Shown: piece by piece, positions 29,196-38,170 of the stretch
How positions within the stretch are numbered: position 1 is the stretch's first letter
Layout: the number at the start of each line of letters is the position of its first letter
Source of the DNA: a virus
DNA length: 64,000 nt
Reading direction: 5' to 3' (one strand)
Virus record (IMG/VR): IMGVR_UViG_3300048625_000152
Location: 124,001-188,000 of that record
Program-made: the position numbers and the translations under genes
Notes under the pieces: model-generated
What the model was told of the DNA's origin: nothing
The model's input: only the letters and a program-made list of their open reading frames with translations
Database searches by the model: none

Positions 29196-31630
29196 TGATT
29201 GTTTGGAACACACCAGCTGGTCGACTAGGTACTCTTAAAGAGCTCGATTTCAATGAGATCGTGCTAAGTGCAACTGATCTCAATACTGGGCCATTAACAT
29301 ACATACACCTGTCAGGCTCTATGCCTCCGGGTATGTATGTCACAGCTGACGGTGTAGTTAAGGGTGTACCAACTATTACCGGAACTGTTAGCGGAAATTC
29401 TGCAACCTACGTGTTCTCTATTAGAGCTGCTAACACTAGCGGAAATATTGCTGATAGAACATTTAGCTTGGTAATCACTAACCAAAGTGTATTAACCATC
29501 GAGCCACGTAGTCTAAGCCTTGGTGCGTTTGACGATGGCAAACTTATTTCCTACCAATTCCAAGCGGTAACAGATAATCCAGGCGCAAAGCTAACGTGGA
29601 CTGTTATCAGCGGATCCCTGCCAATTGATATTAGAACAGGGCAACCAATTACTCTAAGCCAGACTGGTTTACTTGAAGGGCACATTGCACGACTAATTGA
29701 CACCACTAGCGGTACCGCAGGTTACGGCGTCGAAGCAGATGACTCTTTCCCGTTCGACTTTAGTGCTGGTAGCAAGGACAAGGTTTACAGTTTTGAAATT
29801 CAAGTAACAGATGGGTACTCATACGATACTGTACCTGTTACTATTGCTATTGTAAGTAAGGGTAATTATACTGCTGACAACAATATCACCATTATCAACA
29901 ACACTTCACTATCAGTTGATGCTGATAACAAGTATGTTCCGGTTATTATTACTGATCCATCAAATATCCCAGTTCTAGAAGAGGGCAGCAAGTTTAGTTT
30001 TAAGTTTGATGCCATTGATCCAGAAGACGACGTGGTGTATTGGTCAGCTAACGCAGGATTACCAAACGGTTTAACAATTAGTAGTGTAACCGGATGGGTG
30101 TCTGGCACGATTCCAATTCAAACTGAAGAACAAAAGACATATACATTTAATGTAACTGCATACAAACGAGACAAACCTACGTATGTTAGCGTTCCTGTGC
30201 AGGTTAACATTACCACCGTTAGAGATTCCAGCAACTACATCACATGGGCAAGCCCAAGTACACTAGGTAGTATCATCAATGGTACTACGAGTGAGTTTAA
30301 AATTTCTGCAATCAGTAACTTAGGTAAAGACATCAAGTACACTAAGTTAGACTTACCAAGTGATCGACTACCGCAAGGTCTAAAAATGCTGGACACCGGC
30401 GAGATCATCGGCCGTGCAACCTTCCAATACTTTGGCATTGATGGTCACAGTAGCAAGATATCAGTCGAAGATGCCACTGCTATTGTAGTTGGCATGACTG
30501 TTGAAGGTCCGGGCGTTGCTAGCGGATGTACTGTCACTCAATTAATTGATGCGCATACAGTAGAGATTCAACCGGCCATTTATGTCACTGAAGGTACACA
30601 AATCACATTCGTGGATTTAATCCACAGCGTCGAAGTAATTACACGAACAACTAGTCTAAGTAGTACCACTTCAATTGATAAGAATAAAACTACGTTTGAC
30701 AGCACCTTTAAGTTTACTGTAAATGCCGTAACTGCTGACCAAACTGCATCAGCGACTAAAGAGTTTACGATTGCAGTTAACAACTACAACCGAGCTCCAT
30801 ACGAAAACGTGTATCTAAAGGCATTGCCAAGCATCGACCAACGCCGCACGTTTGATAGTATCATTAGCAATACCGACATTTTCCCAGACGAACTAATTTA
30901 TCGCCCAATGGATCCATGGTTCGGCAAGGCTAAAGACATTAAAATGCTTTTTGTACCAGGCCTAACTGCAAGCGATCTAAGCACTTTTGCTAATGCTATC
31001 CAGCATAACCATTACAATAAGAAAATTAACTTTGGTAAGATTAAAACTGCTAGAGCAGTTGATGCAAAGTTTAACACCAAGTACGAAGTTGTATACATCG
31101 AAATTGAAGACACTAATGCTGGCGCAGCAATTAGCCAAGAGCCAGCAATTAGTCATTATTACAACAACATATACCACACAGTCTACCCTAATAGTTTTAG
31201 CAATATGACTTATAGATTGGCAAATGGGGTTGGTTATAGCAATCGAGGCGCATTACCAGACTGGATGACTAGCCCGCAAGAAGATGGGCGAGTATTAGGA
31301 TTAACTAGATCAGTGGTGCTAGCATACACTGTACCCGGCGCATCTAAGTTAATTGCGTATCGCCTAAACAACAACCAAATTACATTTAATAACATCCAAT
31401 TTATTGCAGATCGTTATCAAATTGATGCTGGTATGATCAGCAACTACAACACTGCCACTAACGCATTTATCCCAAGTGCAGAAACTACGTTTGATTTTAG
31501 TGGATTTAGCGCAGTACGTACCATTTTCGATGGCAACGATACTAGATTCTATAGCAGTAGAGACAATTACGCCGAACCGGAATCCGGCGATAAATATATT
31601 ATGTTCACACAACACGGAGTTTTTAAATAA
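29195..31630 (+). CDS. Large structural protein with Ig-like (putative He_PIG) domains
   Basis: 811 residues. Repeated segments of the type LPxGLxxxxxGxIxGxP (e.g. SMPPGMYVTADGVVKGVPT; AGLPNGLTISSVTGWVSGTI) are typical of cadherin-like or He_PIG domains. The C-terminal third (from about residue 540) is a different fold. Translationally linked to both neighbours; probably a fibre or baseplate adhesin. Confidence 0.75.
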   Translation: MIVWNTPAGRLGTLKELDFNEIVLSATDLNTGPLTYIHLSGSMPPGMYVTADGVVKGVPTITGTVSGNSATYVFSIRAANTSGNIADRTFSLVITNQSVLTIEPRSLSLGAFDDGKLISYQFQAVTDNPGAKLTWTVISGSLPIDIRTGQPITLSQTGLLEGHIARLIDTTSGTAGYGVEADDSFPFDFSAGSKDKVYSFEIQVTDGYSYDTVPVTIAIVSKGNYTADNNITIINNTSLSVDADNKYVPVIITDPSNIPVLEEGSKFSFKFDAIDPEDDVVYWSANAGLPNGLTISSVTGWVSGTIPIQTEEQKTYTFNVTAYKRDKPTYVSVPVQVNITTVRDSSNYITWASPSTLGSIINGTTSEFKISAISNLGKDIKYTKLDLPSDRLPQGLKMLDTGEIIGRATFQYFGIDGHSSKISVEDATAIVVGMTVEGPGVASGCTVTQLIDAHTVEIQPAIYVTEGTQITFVDLIHSVEVITRTTSLSSTTSIDKNKTTFDSTFKFTVNAVTADQTASATKEFTIAVNNYNRAPYENVYLKALPSIDQRRTFDSIISNTDIFPDELIYRPMDPWFGKAKDIKMLFVPGLTASDLSTFANAIQHNHYNKKINFGKIKTARAVDAKFNTKYEVVYIEIEDTNAGAAISQEPAISHYYNNIYHTVYPNSFSNMTYRLANGVGYSNRGALPDWMTSPQEDGRVLGLTRSVVLAYTVPGASKLIAYRLNNNQITFNNIQFIADRYQIDAGMISNYNTATNAFIPSAETTFDFSGFSAVRTIFDGNDTRFYSSRDNYAEPESGDKYIMFTQHGVFK

Positions 31631-32832
31631 TGACAAGCCAAGTTAATCCATTTAACATTGACGGTACGTATCCCGTAGCCGGCCAAGATAACGACAGTCA
31701 AGGTTTTCGCGATAATTTTACCAATACTCGCAATAACTTTGCTTTCGTTAAAAGCGAATTAGAAGATCTGCAATCTAAAGTATTGCTAAAATCTGCACTA
31801 AACAACACAACCCTAAGCAATGATTTGAGCGCAAGTGGTACTACCCTGAACCATGCTCAGTTAACTGCATTTAGCGAAACATTTTACAACAACGGTTCCT
31901 TGCTAGGTAGCCAAACTGTAGACTATAACCAAGGTAACTACCAACGTATTACCACTGGTGGTAGCTTAACAGTTGGTTTCAATAACTGGCCAGCAACTGG
32001 TGTTATGGGACGATTAATCCTTTGGGTTAGCGTTACTAGTACTGCATACACTCTAACATTACCAGTGCAAGCTACTCTAGGTTTCCCAAGCGAAATTGCA
32101 GGCGATGTTGCTAACGTTATTACGTTTGATGCTACCGGCGATTACTTGTATGAGTTTATCAGCAGCGATAACGGTGCCAGCTACTTTGTTATTGACATGA
32201 CTCGTGATGCCAACAAAGTACACGGTAACTTAACTGTTACTGGTAACGTTGTTATTAGCTCACAAAACCTATATATTGGTCCAGATGCAACTACTCGCAC
32301 ACTAATTACCCCAACTATTGTTGCTGTTGATGCAGGTGTTAACTATGCACAAGTTGCATTGTTCAACAACACCAATACTGGTAGCGCAGACTTTGCAGCA
32401 TATAGCTCTGCAGGCAGCGACGCCGGTGGTTGGGTTGACATGGGATTCACTGGCAATAACTTCTCCGACAGTAACTATACTATCACTAAGAAAAACGACG
32501 GTTACTTGATTACCAAACCAGAAAGCAGCAGCTTTGGTGGTAACTTGGTATTAGGTACCAGCAATGCTGGTTCATATAACGACGTTGTTATTGCATCTGG
32601 TAGCTTCTTTGCTAATGCCGAAGTTGCTCGTTTCCATGGTAACACTCTAAACAGCGGTACATTTACAGTCGGTGTAACTACTTCAGTTGCTAACCTAATT
32701 GTTGCTACCGGCACTGCTCCGTCCACTGCATCAAGCGCAGGCGTAAAAGGGCAGATTGCATACGACACCGGCTATATCTATGTATGCACTGCAACCAATA
32801 CTTGGAAGCGTAGTGCATTGACTACCTGGTAA
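31630..32832 (+). CDS. Structural protein, fibre or collar type
   Basis: 400 residues. N-terminus SQGFRDNFTNTRNNFAFVKS resembles that of the gene at 26907, suggesting a shared attachment site. The middle is strand-rich with Ser, Thr, Asn; ends TNTWKRSALTTW. Follows the upstream gene without a gap. Confidence 0.72.
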   Translation: MTSQVNPFNIDGTYPVAGQDNDSQGFRDNFTNTRNNFAFVKSELEDLQSKVLLKSALNNTTLSNDLSASGTTLNHAQLTAFSETFYNNGSLLGSQTVDYNQGNYQRITTGGSLTVGFNNWPATGVMGRLILWVSVTSTAYTLTLPVQATLGFPSEIAGDVANVITFDATGDYLYEFISSDNGASYFVIDMTRDANKVHGNLTVTGNVVISSQNLYIGPDATTRTLITPTIVAVDAGVNYAQVALFNNTNTGSADFAAYSSAGSDAGGWVDMGFTGNNFSDSNYTITKKNDGYLITKPESSSFGGNLVLGTSNAGSYNDVVIASGSFFANAEVARFHGNTLNSGTFTVGVTTSVANLIVATGTAPSTASSAGVKGQIAYDTGYIYVCTATNTWKRSALTTW

Positions 32833-32847
32833 TTAATACCATAAAGT

Positions 32848-32876
32848 TTGACTCCTAGATTAAGTTAGTTTATACT
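32848..32876 (+). promoter_or_regulatory. Promoter nested in a hairpin (mazG)
   Basis: TTGACT, 17 bases, TATACT; expected start 32883. The -35 overlaps the 5' arm and the -10 lies in the upper part of the hairpin at 32851-32891. Confidence 0.75.
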
Positions 32877-32891
32877 AGCTTAACTAGGAGT
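32851..32891 (+). terminator. Terminator-like hairpin that hides the mazG ribosome binding site
   Basis: ACTCCTAG (32851-32858) pairs with CTAGGAGT (32884-32891), with further pairing inside, followed by a T run. The 3' arm contains AGGAG, the mazG Shine-Dalgarno. Transcripts from upstream would terminate or hide it; those from the nested promoter lack the 5' arm. Confidence 0.75.
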
Positions 32892-32896
32892 TTTTC

Positions 32897-33310
32897 ATGA
32901 CCAATCATATCGATCTAAACAAATACACACAATTTGTAAATGCTGTAACCAGCAAAGAATCAAATAACTACGATCACTTGCAGCAACGAGTGAGTGAGCT
33001 TCGCGATACCACAAACGTAAACATCAGCTTGCTAATGACAGCATGTTTCGGACTTGCAGCAGAAAGCGGCGAGTTTATCGAAATCCCAAAGAAGATTCTG
33101 TTCCAAGGTAAACCACTTACTGAAGAAAACATCCATCACATGAAACGTGAATTAGGGGATGTAATGTGGTATTGGGTCAACGCTTGCCGCGCTTTGAACC
33201 TAGATCCTAACGACGTGATTCAAGAAAACGTAAATAAGTTAGAGAGCCGTTACCCCGGTGGTAGCTTTGATGCTCATTACAGTGAAAATCGAAAAGACGG
33301 CGACCTTTAA
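32897..33310 (+). CDS. mazG: MazG-type NTP pyrophosphohydrolase
   Basis: 137 residues. GLAAESGEFIEIPKKILFQG gives the E-x-x-E helix and KRELGDVMWYW the E-x-x-D helix that bind Mg; RYPGGSF near the end is typical of phage MazG. Hydrolyses NTPs or dNTPs, perhaps ppGpp, to shift host nucleotide pools. Its translation is under the hairpin-promoter element just upstream. Confidence 0.9.
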   Translation: MTNHIDLNKYTQFVNAVTSKESNNYDHLQQRVSELRDTTNVNISLLMTACFGLAAESGEFIEIPKKILFQGKPLTEENIHHMKRELGDVMWYWVNACRALNLDPNDVIQENVNKLESRYPGGSFDAHYSENRKDGDL

Positions 33311-33319
33311 GGAAGCAAT

Positions 33320-33565
33320 ATGCACCCACTAGCCCCAGACTTATCAAAGTTAAGTCAAGATGAACTACTTCAAAAGTACACTGACTTACAAAAACGATAC
33401 AACCAAGCGTGGCGTTCTGGCCCACAAAGCATTATGCCACAAATCCAAATGATGATGGACCATTACCAAAATGAAATTAGCGAACGCGGTCGTAAGCAAA
33501 TGGAAGAAATGGAAAAACGTCTTGAGGGTGGCAAAGGCTACAAAGGCATCATTGATATTTCATGA
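33320..33565 (+). CDS. Small coiled-coil phage protein
   Basis: 81 residues; LSKLSQDELLQKYTDLQKRY and a second charged helix. Common small protein type in T4-like phages; overlaps the next gene. Confidence 0.7.
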   Translation: MHPLAPDLSKLSQDELLQKYTDLQKRYNQAWRSGPQSIMPQIQMMMDHYQNEISERGRKQMEEMEKRLEGGKGYKGIIDIS

Positions 33566-34077
33566 ACTACGATCAATTTGGCAGAGCGTACACAACATCA
33601 AACGAGTTAGCAGAATTGTTGTATTCTAATCCGGGATTAGACATCAGCAAGTTCTTCGTAACTGATACTGACCAATACAATAAATGTGTTGAGAAGGTGT
33701 TTTATGCTGACATGCCAATGTTGACCACGTACACTCCGCTGGATATGAATCCCGAAGAGTTTGATCAAATGATGCAAAGCCACTGGCACATGCCAGAGGA
33801 ATATCAAACGTTAGACATAGCCCAATGTCTATTAGACCAATGTAAGTCTCAAGAAGAGCTACAACGAGTAGGCGAAGAGTTACTGTTATACCAAGACAGG
33901 GACTTATTCAACCTACTCCGATATCTAAAATACATGGTCGATACGTTTCGAAAAAATAATATAGTTTGGGGACTAGGTCGAGGTAGTAGTGTAGCTAGCT
34001 ATGTGTTATACTTGTTAGGAGTACACAAAGTTAACAGCATCTATTATGATTTAGATATCTCTGAATTTTTAAGATAA
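33562..34077 (+). CDS. DnaE (C-family polymerase)-like fragment
   Basis: 171 residues. The C-terminal part IVWGLGRGSSVASYVLYLLG, then NSIYYDLDISEFLR, matches the GRGSGAGSLVAYxLG...FERFL region of DNA polymerase III alpha. The catalytic aspartates that follow in DnaE are absent because the protein ends there. Not a working polymerase; perhaps a fold reused for binding or regulation. Confidence 0.65.
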   Translation: MNYDQFGRAYTTSNELAELLYSNPGLDISKFFVTDTDQYNKCVEKVFYADMPMLTTYTPLDMNPEEFDQMMQSHWHMPEEYQTLDIAQCLLDQCKSQEELQRVGEELLLYQDRDLFNLLRYLKYMVDTFRKNNIVWGLGRGSSVASYVLYLLGVHKVNSIYYDLDISEFLR

Positions 34078-34086
34078 GGAAAACAA

Positions 34087-34476
34087 ATGAAAAAAGTCTA
34101 TACAACTGCCCAAGGAAAACAAATCTCCATCGACAATGTACGTCTATCTAACGAGGACGTTATTGCAGTAGGTAACATGAAAGTGAATGCCCGCGGAGAT
34201 CAGTTAGGCCCCGGTGGCGTTCCAGAAGGTTCGCGCCAACAGGCGGTAAATCAATATTACAATTTGCACACACCTGTAGTAGGAGCCCCAGTGGCAATGG
34301 CACCAGGCAGTGGCGTAATTGAAAACAAGCCTGTAGTTACCCCTACACCACCAGCACCAGTGCAATCAGCTGATCCGCTCATCGACGAGCAAGATGCTGC
34401 ACCAATTGAAGCACCAAAGCTTCGTGGCAGTTTAGCTGACTCTGTTGCTAAGAAGACAGGACCATCACGGATCTAA
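34087..34476 (+). CDS. Conserved phage protein with Pro-rich linker
   Basis: 129 residues. The start (YTTAQGKQISIDNVRLSNED) and VGNMKVNARGDQLGPGG are the conserved part; then a Pro/Ala linker and a short basic tail. Probably virion-related; AAGGA upstream. Confidence 0.7.
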   Translation: MKKVYTTAQGKQISIDNVRLSNEDVIAVGNMKVNARGDQLGPGGVPEGSRQQAVNQYYNLHTPVVGAPVAMAPGSGVIENKPVVTPTPPAPVQSADPLIDEQDAAPIEAPKLRGSLADSVAKKTGPSRI

Positions 34477-34478
34477 TT

Positions 34479-34907
34479 ATGGCAAGAGAGGAAAAGTTAT
34501 TTGAACGCACTGGCAAATTAGCTGCCACTAACCAAGTGCCTGGCATCCGTGCTATCCACGATCACGTTATTGTAACTGATATGGATTTCGCAGGACGTAG
34601 ATTGTCAAGCGGAATTTGGATGCTCAATGATGACGGCAAGAGCGAAGGTATTCGCCCTCGTTGGGGCAAAGTATACAAAGTAGGACCTGACCAAGTTGAC
34701 GTTAAAGTTGGACAATGGGTTTACGTTGAACACGGGCGCTGGACACGCGGACTTGAGATCGACATTGACGGTAACGAGTTTACCGTTCGTCGTGTTGATC
34801 CCAAGTGCATTATCTTTGTACAAGACGAAGAACCCACCGCCGATGATACTATTTCGACTGCGGTATCAGGTGAGAAGAAAACTAGAGAGAACTGGGCAGA
34901 GCAATAA
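34479..34907 (+). CDS. gp31-like co-chaperonin (GroES fold)
   Basis: 142 residues. IRAIHDHVIVTDMDFAGRRL and SSGIWML form the first strand and mobile loop, WGKVYKVGP and VKVGQWVYVEHGRW the barrel core. Longer than GroES, as T4 gp31 is. T4 gp31 replaces GroES for folding the capsid protein; this phage has both types (see 319). Confidence 0.75.
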   Translation: MAREEKLFERTGKLAATNQVPGIRAIHDHVIVTDMDFAGRRLSSGIWMLNDDGKSEGIRPRWGKVYKVGPDQVDVKVGQWVYVEHGRWTRGLEIDIDGNEFTVRRVDPKCIIFVQDEEPTADDTISTAVSGEKKTRENWAEQ

Positions 34908-34909
34908 TC

Positions 34910-35086
34910 ATGAGTCAAATTGAAATTCAACCAAAAGACCCCAGTAAAGGTCATTTTTATGTTAGCCTTATTAAGAGCGTATTACGTATTGGGGCCGGAG
35001 TATCATTAATAATGGTGGGCTTCCCTGAAGCAGGGACACTGTTCATCGTTGCTGAATGTTTAGGAATTTTAGAGGAGTTAGTATAA
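34910..35086 (+). CDS. Small membrane protein
   Basis: 58 residues; two short hydrophobic stretches (about 18-40 and 43-56). Ends with GAGGAGTTAGTATAATGG, giving the next gene its ribosome binding site. Confidence 0.65.
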   Translation: MSQIEIQPKDPSKGHFYVSLIKSVLRIGAGVSLIMVGFPEAGTLFIVAECLGILEELV

Positions 35087-35298
35087 TGGATATGGATGTA
35101 GCAGCAGTATTTTTAGCATCGAGCGTTTTAATCGGTATGGGCGCAATTGCCATTGGCATTACCATCATAGTGATGAACAACTTGTTTGCAAAATATTGGA
35201 AGCCAGTGCAGTGGAACATTATCCCTGAAGCACTGCGTATGCCACCAACACGATTCGCTGAGCCACACGAGGTTCAAGAAGCCAAGGAGCCAAAATGA
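35086..35298 (+). CDS. Small membrane protein
   Basis: 70 residues from ATG 35086, overlapping the previous stop. Hydrophobic residues about 4-30, soluble tail rich in Pro and Glu. Overlaps the next gene. Confidence 0.68.
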   Translation: MDMDVAAVFLASSVLIGMGAIAIGITIIVMNNLFAKYWKPVQWNIIPEALRMPPTRFAEPHEVQEAKEPK

Positions 35299-35588
35299 GC
35301 GACGGCGGTAAGGGCAGTAACCCTCGCCCGTTTAGCGTAAGTCAGCAGGAGTTCGGTGCAAGTCATGAACAGGCGTTTGGCGAAAAGAAGCGTTGGTATT
35401 TTGATAAAACATGCGGCTGTTATCGCTGTATGGGGTTAAAATACGATGAGCGAGGAATGCCACTTACGATGAGCACGTTTATTATGTGTCCAGACTGCGG
35501 AAACAAGCGTTGCCCTAAGTCAACGGATCACACATTGGCCTGTACTAATAGTAACGAGCCAGGTCAAGCAGGATCAAGATATGAATGA
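35295..35588 (+). CDS. Zinc-ribbon-like protein
   Basis: 97 residues with CGCYRCMG and CPDCGNKRCP, two metal-binding pairs, then a third CxN element. Likely binds one zinc; role unknown. Confidence 0.7.
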   Translation: MSDGGKGSNPRPFSVSQQEFGASHEQAFGEKKRWYFDKTCGCYRCMGLKYDERGMPLTMSTFIMCPDCGNKRCPKSTDHTLACTNSNEPGQAGSRYE

Positions 35589-35760
35589 ACAAATTAAAGC
35601 ATTAGCAGTCCGTGCCAAGATTCAAATGTGTAGTCACGAACGCCTACAAGAGTTTGCTGAATTGGTTATCAATGAGTGCAAAGCAGCACTAGAGAAAACA
35701 GACCCAACAACATCACAACGCGGCATTGAAGCCATTAACAGAGAGCTAGGAATCAAATGA
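35581..35760 (+). CDS. FGVEE-family relative without the tail
   Basis: 59 residues: MNEQIKALAVRA and LQEFAELVINECKAALE match the family, but the end is NRELGIK. The stop overlaps the clamp-loader start. Confidence 0.72.
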   Translation: MNEQIKALAVRAKIQMCSHERLQEFAELVINECKAALEKTDPTTSQRGIEAINRELGIK

Positions 35761-36674
35761 AAGAGCTATGGACTGAGAAGTATCGACCAAAGACTGTAGG
35801 CGACTATGTGTTTACTGATGCAAGTCAACGTAAACAAATTGAGTCTTGGATTCGCGATAAGACTATCCCGCATCTGCTACTAAGCGGCAGTCCGGGTACA
35901 GGCAAAACAACTCTTGCTAAAGTTCTTATCAATGAACTGGGCATTGAAGACTACGATGTACTACAGATCAACGCAAGTCGAGACAACGGCGTAGACTTTA
36001 TTAAAAGCAAGGTCGAAGGCTTTGTGCAAACAATGCCATTTGGTCGCTTTAAAGTTGTACTAATGGACGAAGCTGATTACTTGTCGCATAACGCACAGGC
36101 TATCATGCGTGGACTGTTAGAAACATACGCAAGCCAAGCACGTTTTATCTTTACCTGTAACAAGCCACACAAGATCATGGATGCGTTGCATTCACGCTGC
36201 CAAGGCTTTCACATTGACAAAACAGATGAAACAGAATTCACTGCCCGTGTTGCAACTATTCTTGTAACTGAAGGCGTTGAGTTTGATCTCGATACGCTAG
36301 ACAGCTATTGCAAAGCCACTTATCCAGACTTGCGTAAGTGTTTAAATTTGCTGCAAGCCAACAGCACAGAAGGTACTCTAGACAAGCCCGGCGAAAATGA
36401 CCGTGGCGTTAGAGACTGGAAACTGGATGCAGTTGAACTAATGAAGAGCGGACGTATTCGTGAAGCACGTCAAGCAATTATCAACAATGGCGACAACCAC
36501 GAAGAGATCTTCCGTTGGATGTACGACAACTTGAACATTTGGTCCAAGACTGAATCTGGTCAAGACGAGGCAATCATTGTCATTCGCAAGGGACTTGTAA
36601 ACCACAGCATGGTTGCAGATCCCGAAATCAACCTATCGGCTACACTAGTCGAATTAACACAAATTACATCATGA
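35757..36674 (+). CDS. Sliding-clamp loader, gp44/RFC small-subunit type
   Basis: 305 residues, AAA+. Walker A SGSPGTGKTTLAK (about 43-55), Walker B VVLMDEADYLS, sensor 1 FIFTCNK and the RFC signature ALHSRCQGF are all present. Loads the DNA polymerase clamp; T4 gp44 acts as a tetramer with gp62. No gp62 homologue is obvious immediately downstream. Confidence 0.93.
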   Translation: MKELWTEKYRPKTVGDYVFTDASQRKQIESWIRDKTIPHLLLSGSPGTGKTTLAKVLINELGIEDYDVLQINASRDNGVDFIKSKVEGFVQTMPFGRFKVVLMDEADYLSHNAQAIMRGLLETYASQARFIFTCNKPHKIMDALHSRCQGFHIDKTDETEFTARVATILVTEGVEFDLDTLDSYCKATYPDLRKCLNLLQANSTEGTLDKPGENDRGVRDWKLDAVELMKSGRIREARQAIINNGDNHEEIFRWMYDNLNIWSKTESGQDEAIIVIRKGLVNHSMVADPEINLSATLVELTQITS

Positions 36675-37072
36675 GCAATAAAGACATCTATCTAGTAGCA
36701 TATTATGGCATGAAGCCAAAACCAGGAGTCCGCACCAACGTTAAAGGTTGGATGGATAATAAAGACAACATTCGCTACGACGAAAAAGTTGAAATCACCC
36801 GCGGTTTAAAGAACAGCGCACACACTGCAAAGATTGTGCTTAACTTCTCTAACAAGACAGTTACACGTAACGGCTTTAACGAAAATCGTGACTTCAAAGA
36901 ACTGTTTAAGTATTTCTTTGCAGGATATCATCAGTACATGACTACAGTTATGAAACAGTTGGATCCAGAGTTCATGGACATTATTGTCTCAGAGCTAGAA
37001 GCCGAAATGGAAGCAGCAGACGCGGCAGCAGCGGCCGAGATTGAAAATGCCCAAGCAGTTCCAGCTGAGTGA
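36671..37072 (+). CDS. Conserved phage protein after the clamp loader
   Basis: 133 residues; YLVAYYGMKPKPGVRTNVKG, then ITRGLKNSAHTAKIVLNF, ending in a helical Ala/Glu tail. It occupies the place gp62 has in T4, but similarity to gp62 is not visible. Overlaps the cupin gene. Confidence 0.65.
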   Translation: MSNKDIYLVAYYGMKPKPGVRTNVKGWMDNKDNIRYDEKVEITRGLKNSAHTAKIVLNFSNKTVTRNGFNENRDFKELFKYFFAGYHQYMTTVMKQLDPEFMDIIVSELEAEMEAADAAAAAEIENAQAVPAE

Positions 37073-37373
37073 TGCAGGCGATAGGGGTTGGTTTGTAGGG
37101 CAATTTGATAAGGCTGTTTTTAAAACAGATATCTTAGAAGCTGCCTTCCAAACTAACTACCAGGGCGAGACTAGTGTGGCACATTACCACAAAATCGCCA
37201 CGGAAATCAATCTAATTACGGCAGGCAAGGTTCAAATTAACGGGGAAATCTACACCGCAGGTATGGGAATTATATTCTATCCCAACGAAGTGTGTCAGTG
37301 CAGCTACTTAGAAGATACCACTACTATGGTCATCAAGGTTCCGGGCCCACTTAACGATAAATATCCTATATGA
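37047..37373 (+). CDS. Cupin-fold protein
   Basis: 108 residues from ATG 37047. AHYHKIATEINLITAGKVQI is cupin motif 1 (HxH...E...G) and GIIFYPNEVCQCS motif 2. Possibly a sugar isomerase or small-molecule binding protein. Confidence 0.65.
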   Translation: MPKQFQLSDAGDRGWFVGQFDKAVFKTDILEAAFQTNYQGETSVAHYHKIATEINLITAGKVQINGEIYTAGMGIIFYPNEVCQCSYLEDTTTMVIKVPGPLNDKYPI

Positions 37374-37615
37374 ACCCAGCAATGCTTAGACTAATGAAGG
37401 CGAAGAAAAAGCGTCCAGTGGACCCTAATGCTCCGCCTCGTCCCAACTTATTGAGCCACGAGAAAGTACTTAAAGACACTAAGTTAACTATGGACCAAAT
37501 GGCCGCTAAACTTAATCGATTAGAACAACGACTAGAAGCCACTGAATCTAAATTACGCTACCAAACACAATATCTATCTCAATTACATGCTAGCATCGCT
37601 AGCAAGAAAAAGTAA
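37370..37615 (+). CDS. Coiled-coil small protein
   Basis: 81 residues; Pro-rich basic start, then a heptad coiled coil (LNRLEQRLEATESKLRYQTQ), lysine-rich end. Last gene before a long gene-free stretch. Confidence 0.68.
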   Translation: MNPAMLRLMKAKKKRPVDPNAPPRPNLLSHEKVLKDTKLTMDQMAAKLNRLEQRLEATESKLRYQTQYLSQLHASIASKKK

Positions 37616-37646
37616 CATCATCGTAACATAAGGTTGGCAGGCCGGT

Positions 37647-38106
37647 TATAATTCTGCTGGGTAAGCATCTGATGTGTGTGCCGATGCCCAATTCTGTCAT
37701 TACGGACGGACTTCAATTCTCTACCCCAGTGATGCTGGGATGCCTTAAAACGATACCCCTCTGCGGTAATTACGTTTGAATTGTCGGATACAGGTTGAGT
37801 GTAGCGCGAGCTAACTTAGATCCATTACGTCCATTGCACATTGACACCGAGGTGCATTAAAAATCGTAGTAGGTAGGGTAAGGTACAGAGCCCAGAGACG
37901 TGGAATCCAAAACACCTATTGTCGTTTAAACGAGAGCAACTCGGATGAAAGCCTTTTGACATCCATTTACTGGGTGTCATTCTCACTCCACAATCTGGAT
38001 GAATATCTCATACATCACTTCTACTACTTCAAACAAATGCGTTAAGCGATAGCTTATAAGCAGATGTACGCAGTACATCTTTCATGTAATACAAAGTATT
38101 AGATAA
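37647..38106 (+). ncRNA. Gene-free stretch, probable large structured RNA
   Basis: About 500 bases (37616-38112) without a credible gene in a genome packed end to end. A TATAAT at 37647-37652 lacks a good -35. Local hairpins include GCATC/GATGC (from 37666), CCCAG-TGATG-CTGGG (near 37726), TGCAC/GTGCA (near 37840) and GACATCC-ATTTACT-GGGTGTC (near 37960). Size, phage context and freshwater type recall the ornate large RNAs GOLLD and ROOL, but no match can be shown here. Confidence 0.5.
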
Positions 38107-38112
38107 TTTTGG

Positions 38113-38141
38113 TTGACCCATAATGATTTCCTTGTTATAAT
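38113..38141 (+). promoter_or_regulatory. Early-type promoter
   Basis: TTGACC, 17 bases starting CATAATGATTT, TATAAT. Drives the gene at 38171. Confidence 0.87.
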
Positions 38142-38170
38142 AAACGCATAGCAAATAATTAAGGGTTACC

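Noticed and set aside
37640-38000. Gene-free stretch as RNase P RNA, tmRNA or a group I intron
   Set aside because: The conserved core sequences of these RNAs were looked for and not found, and there is no interrupted gene around it.
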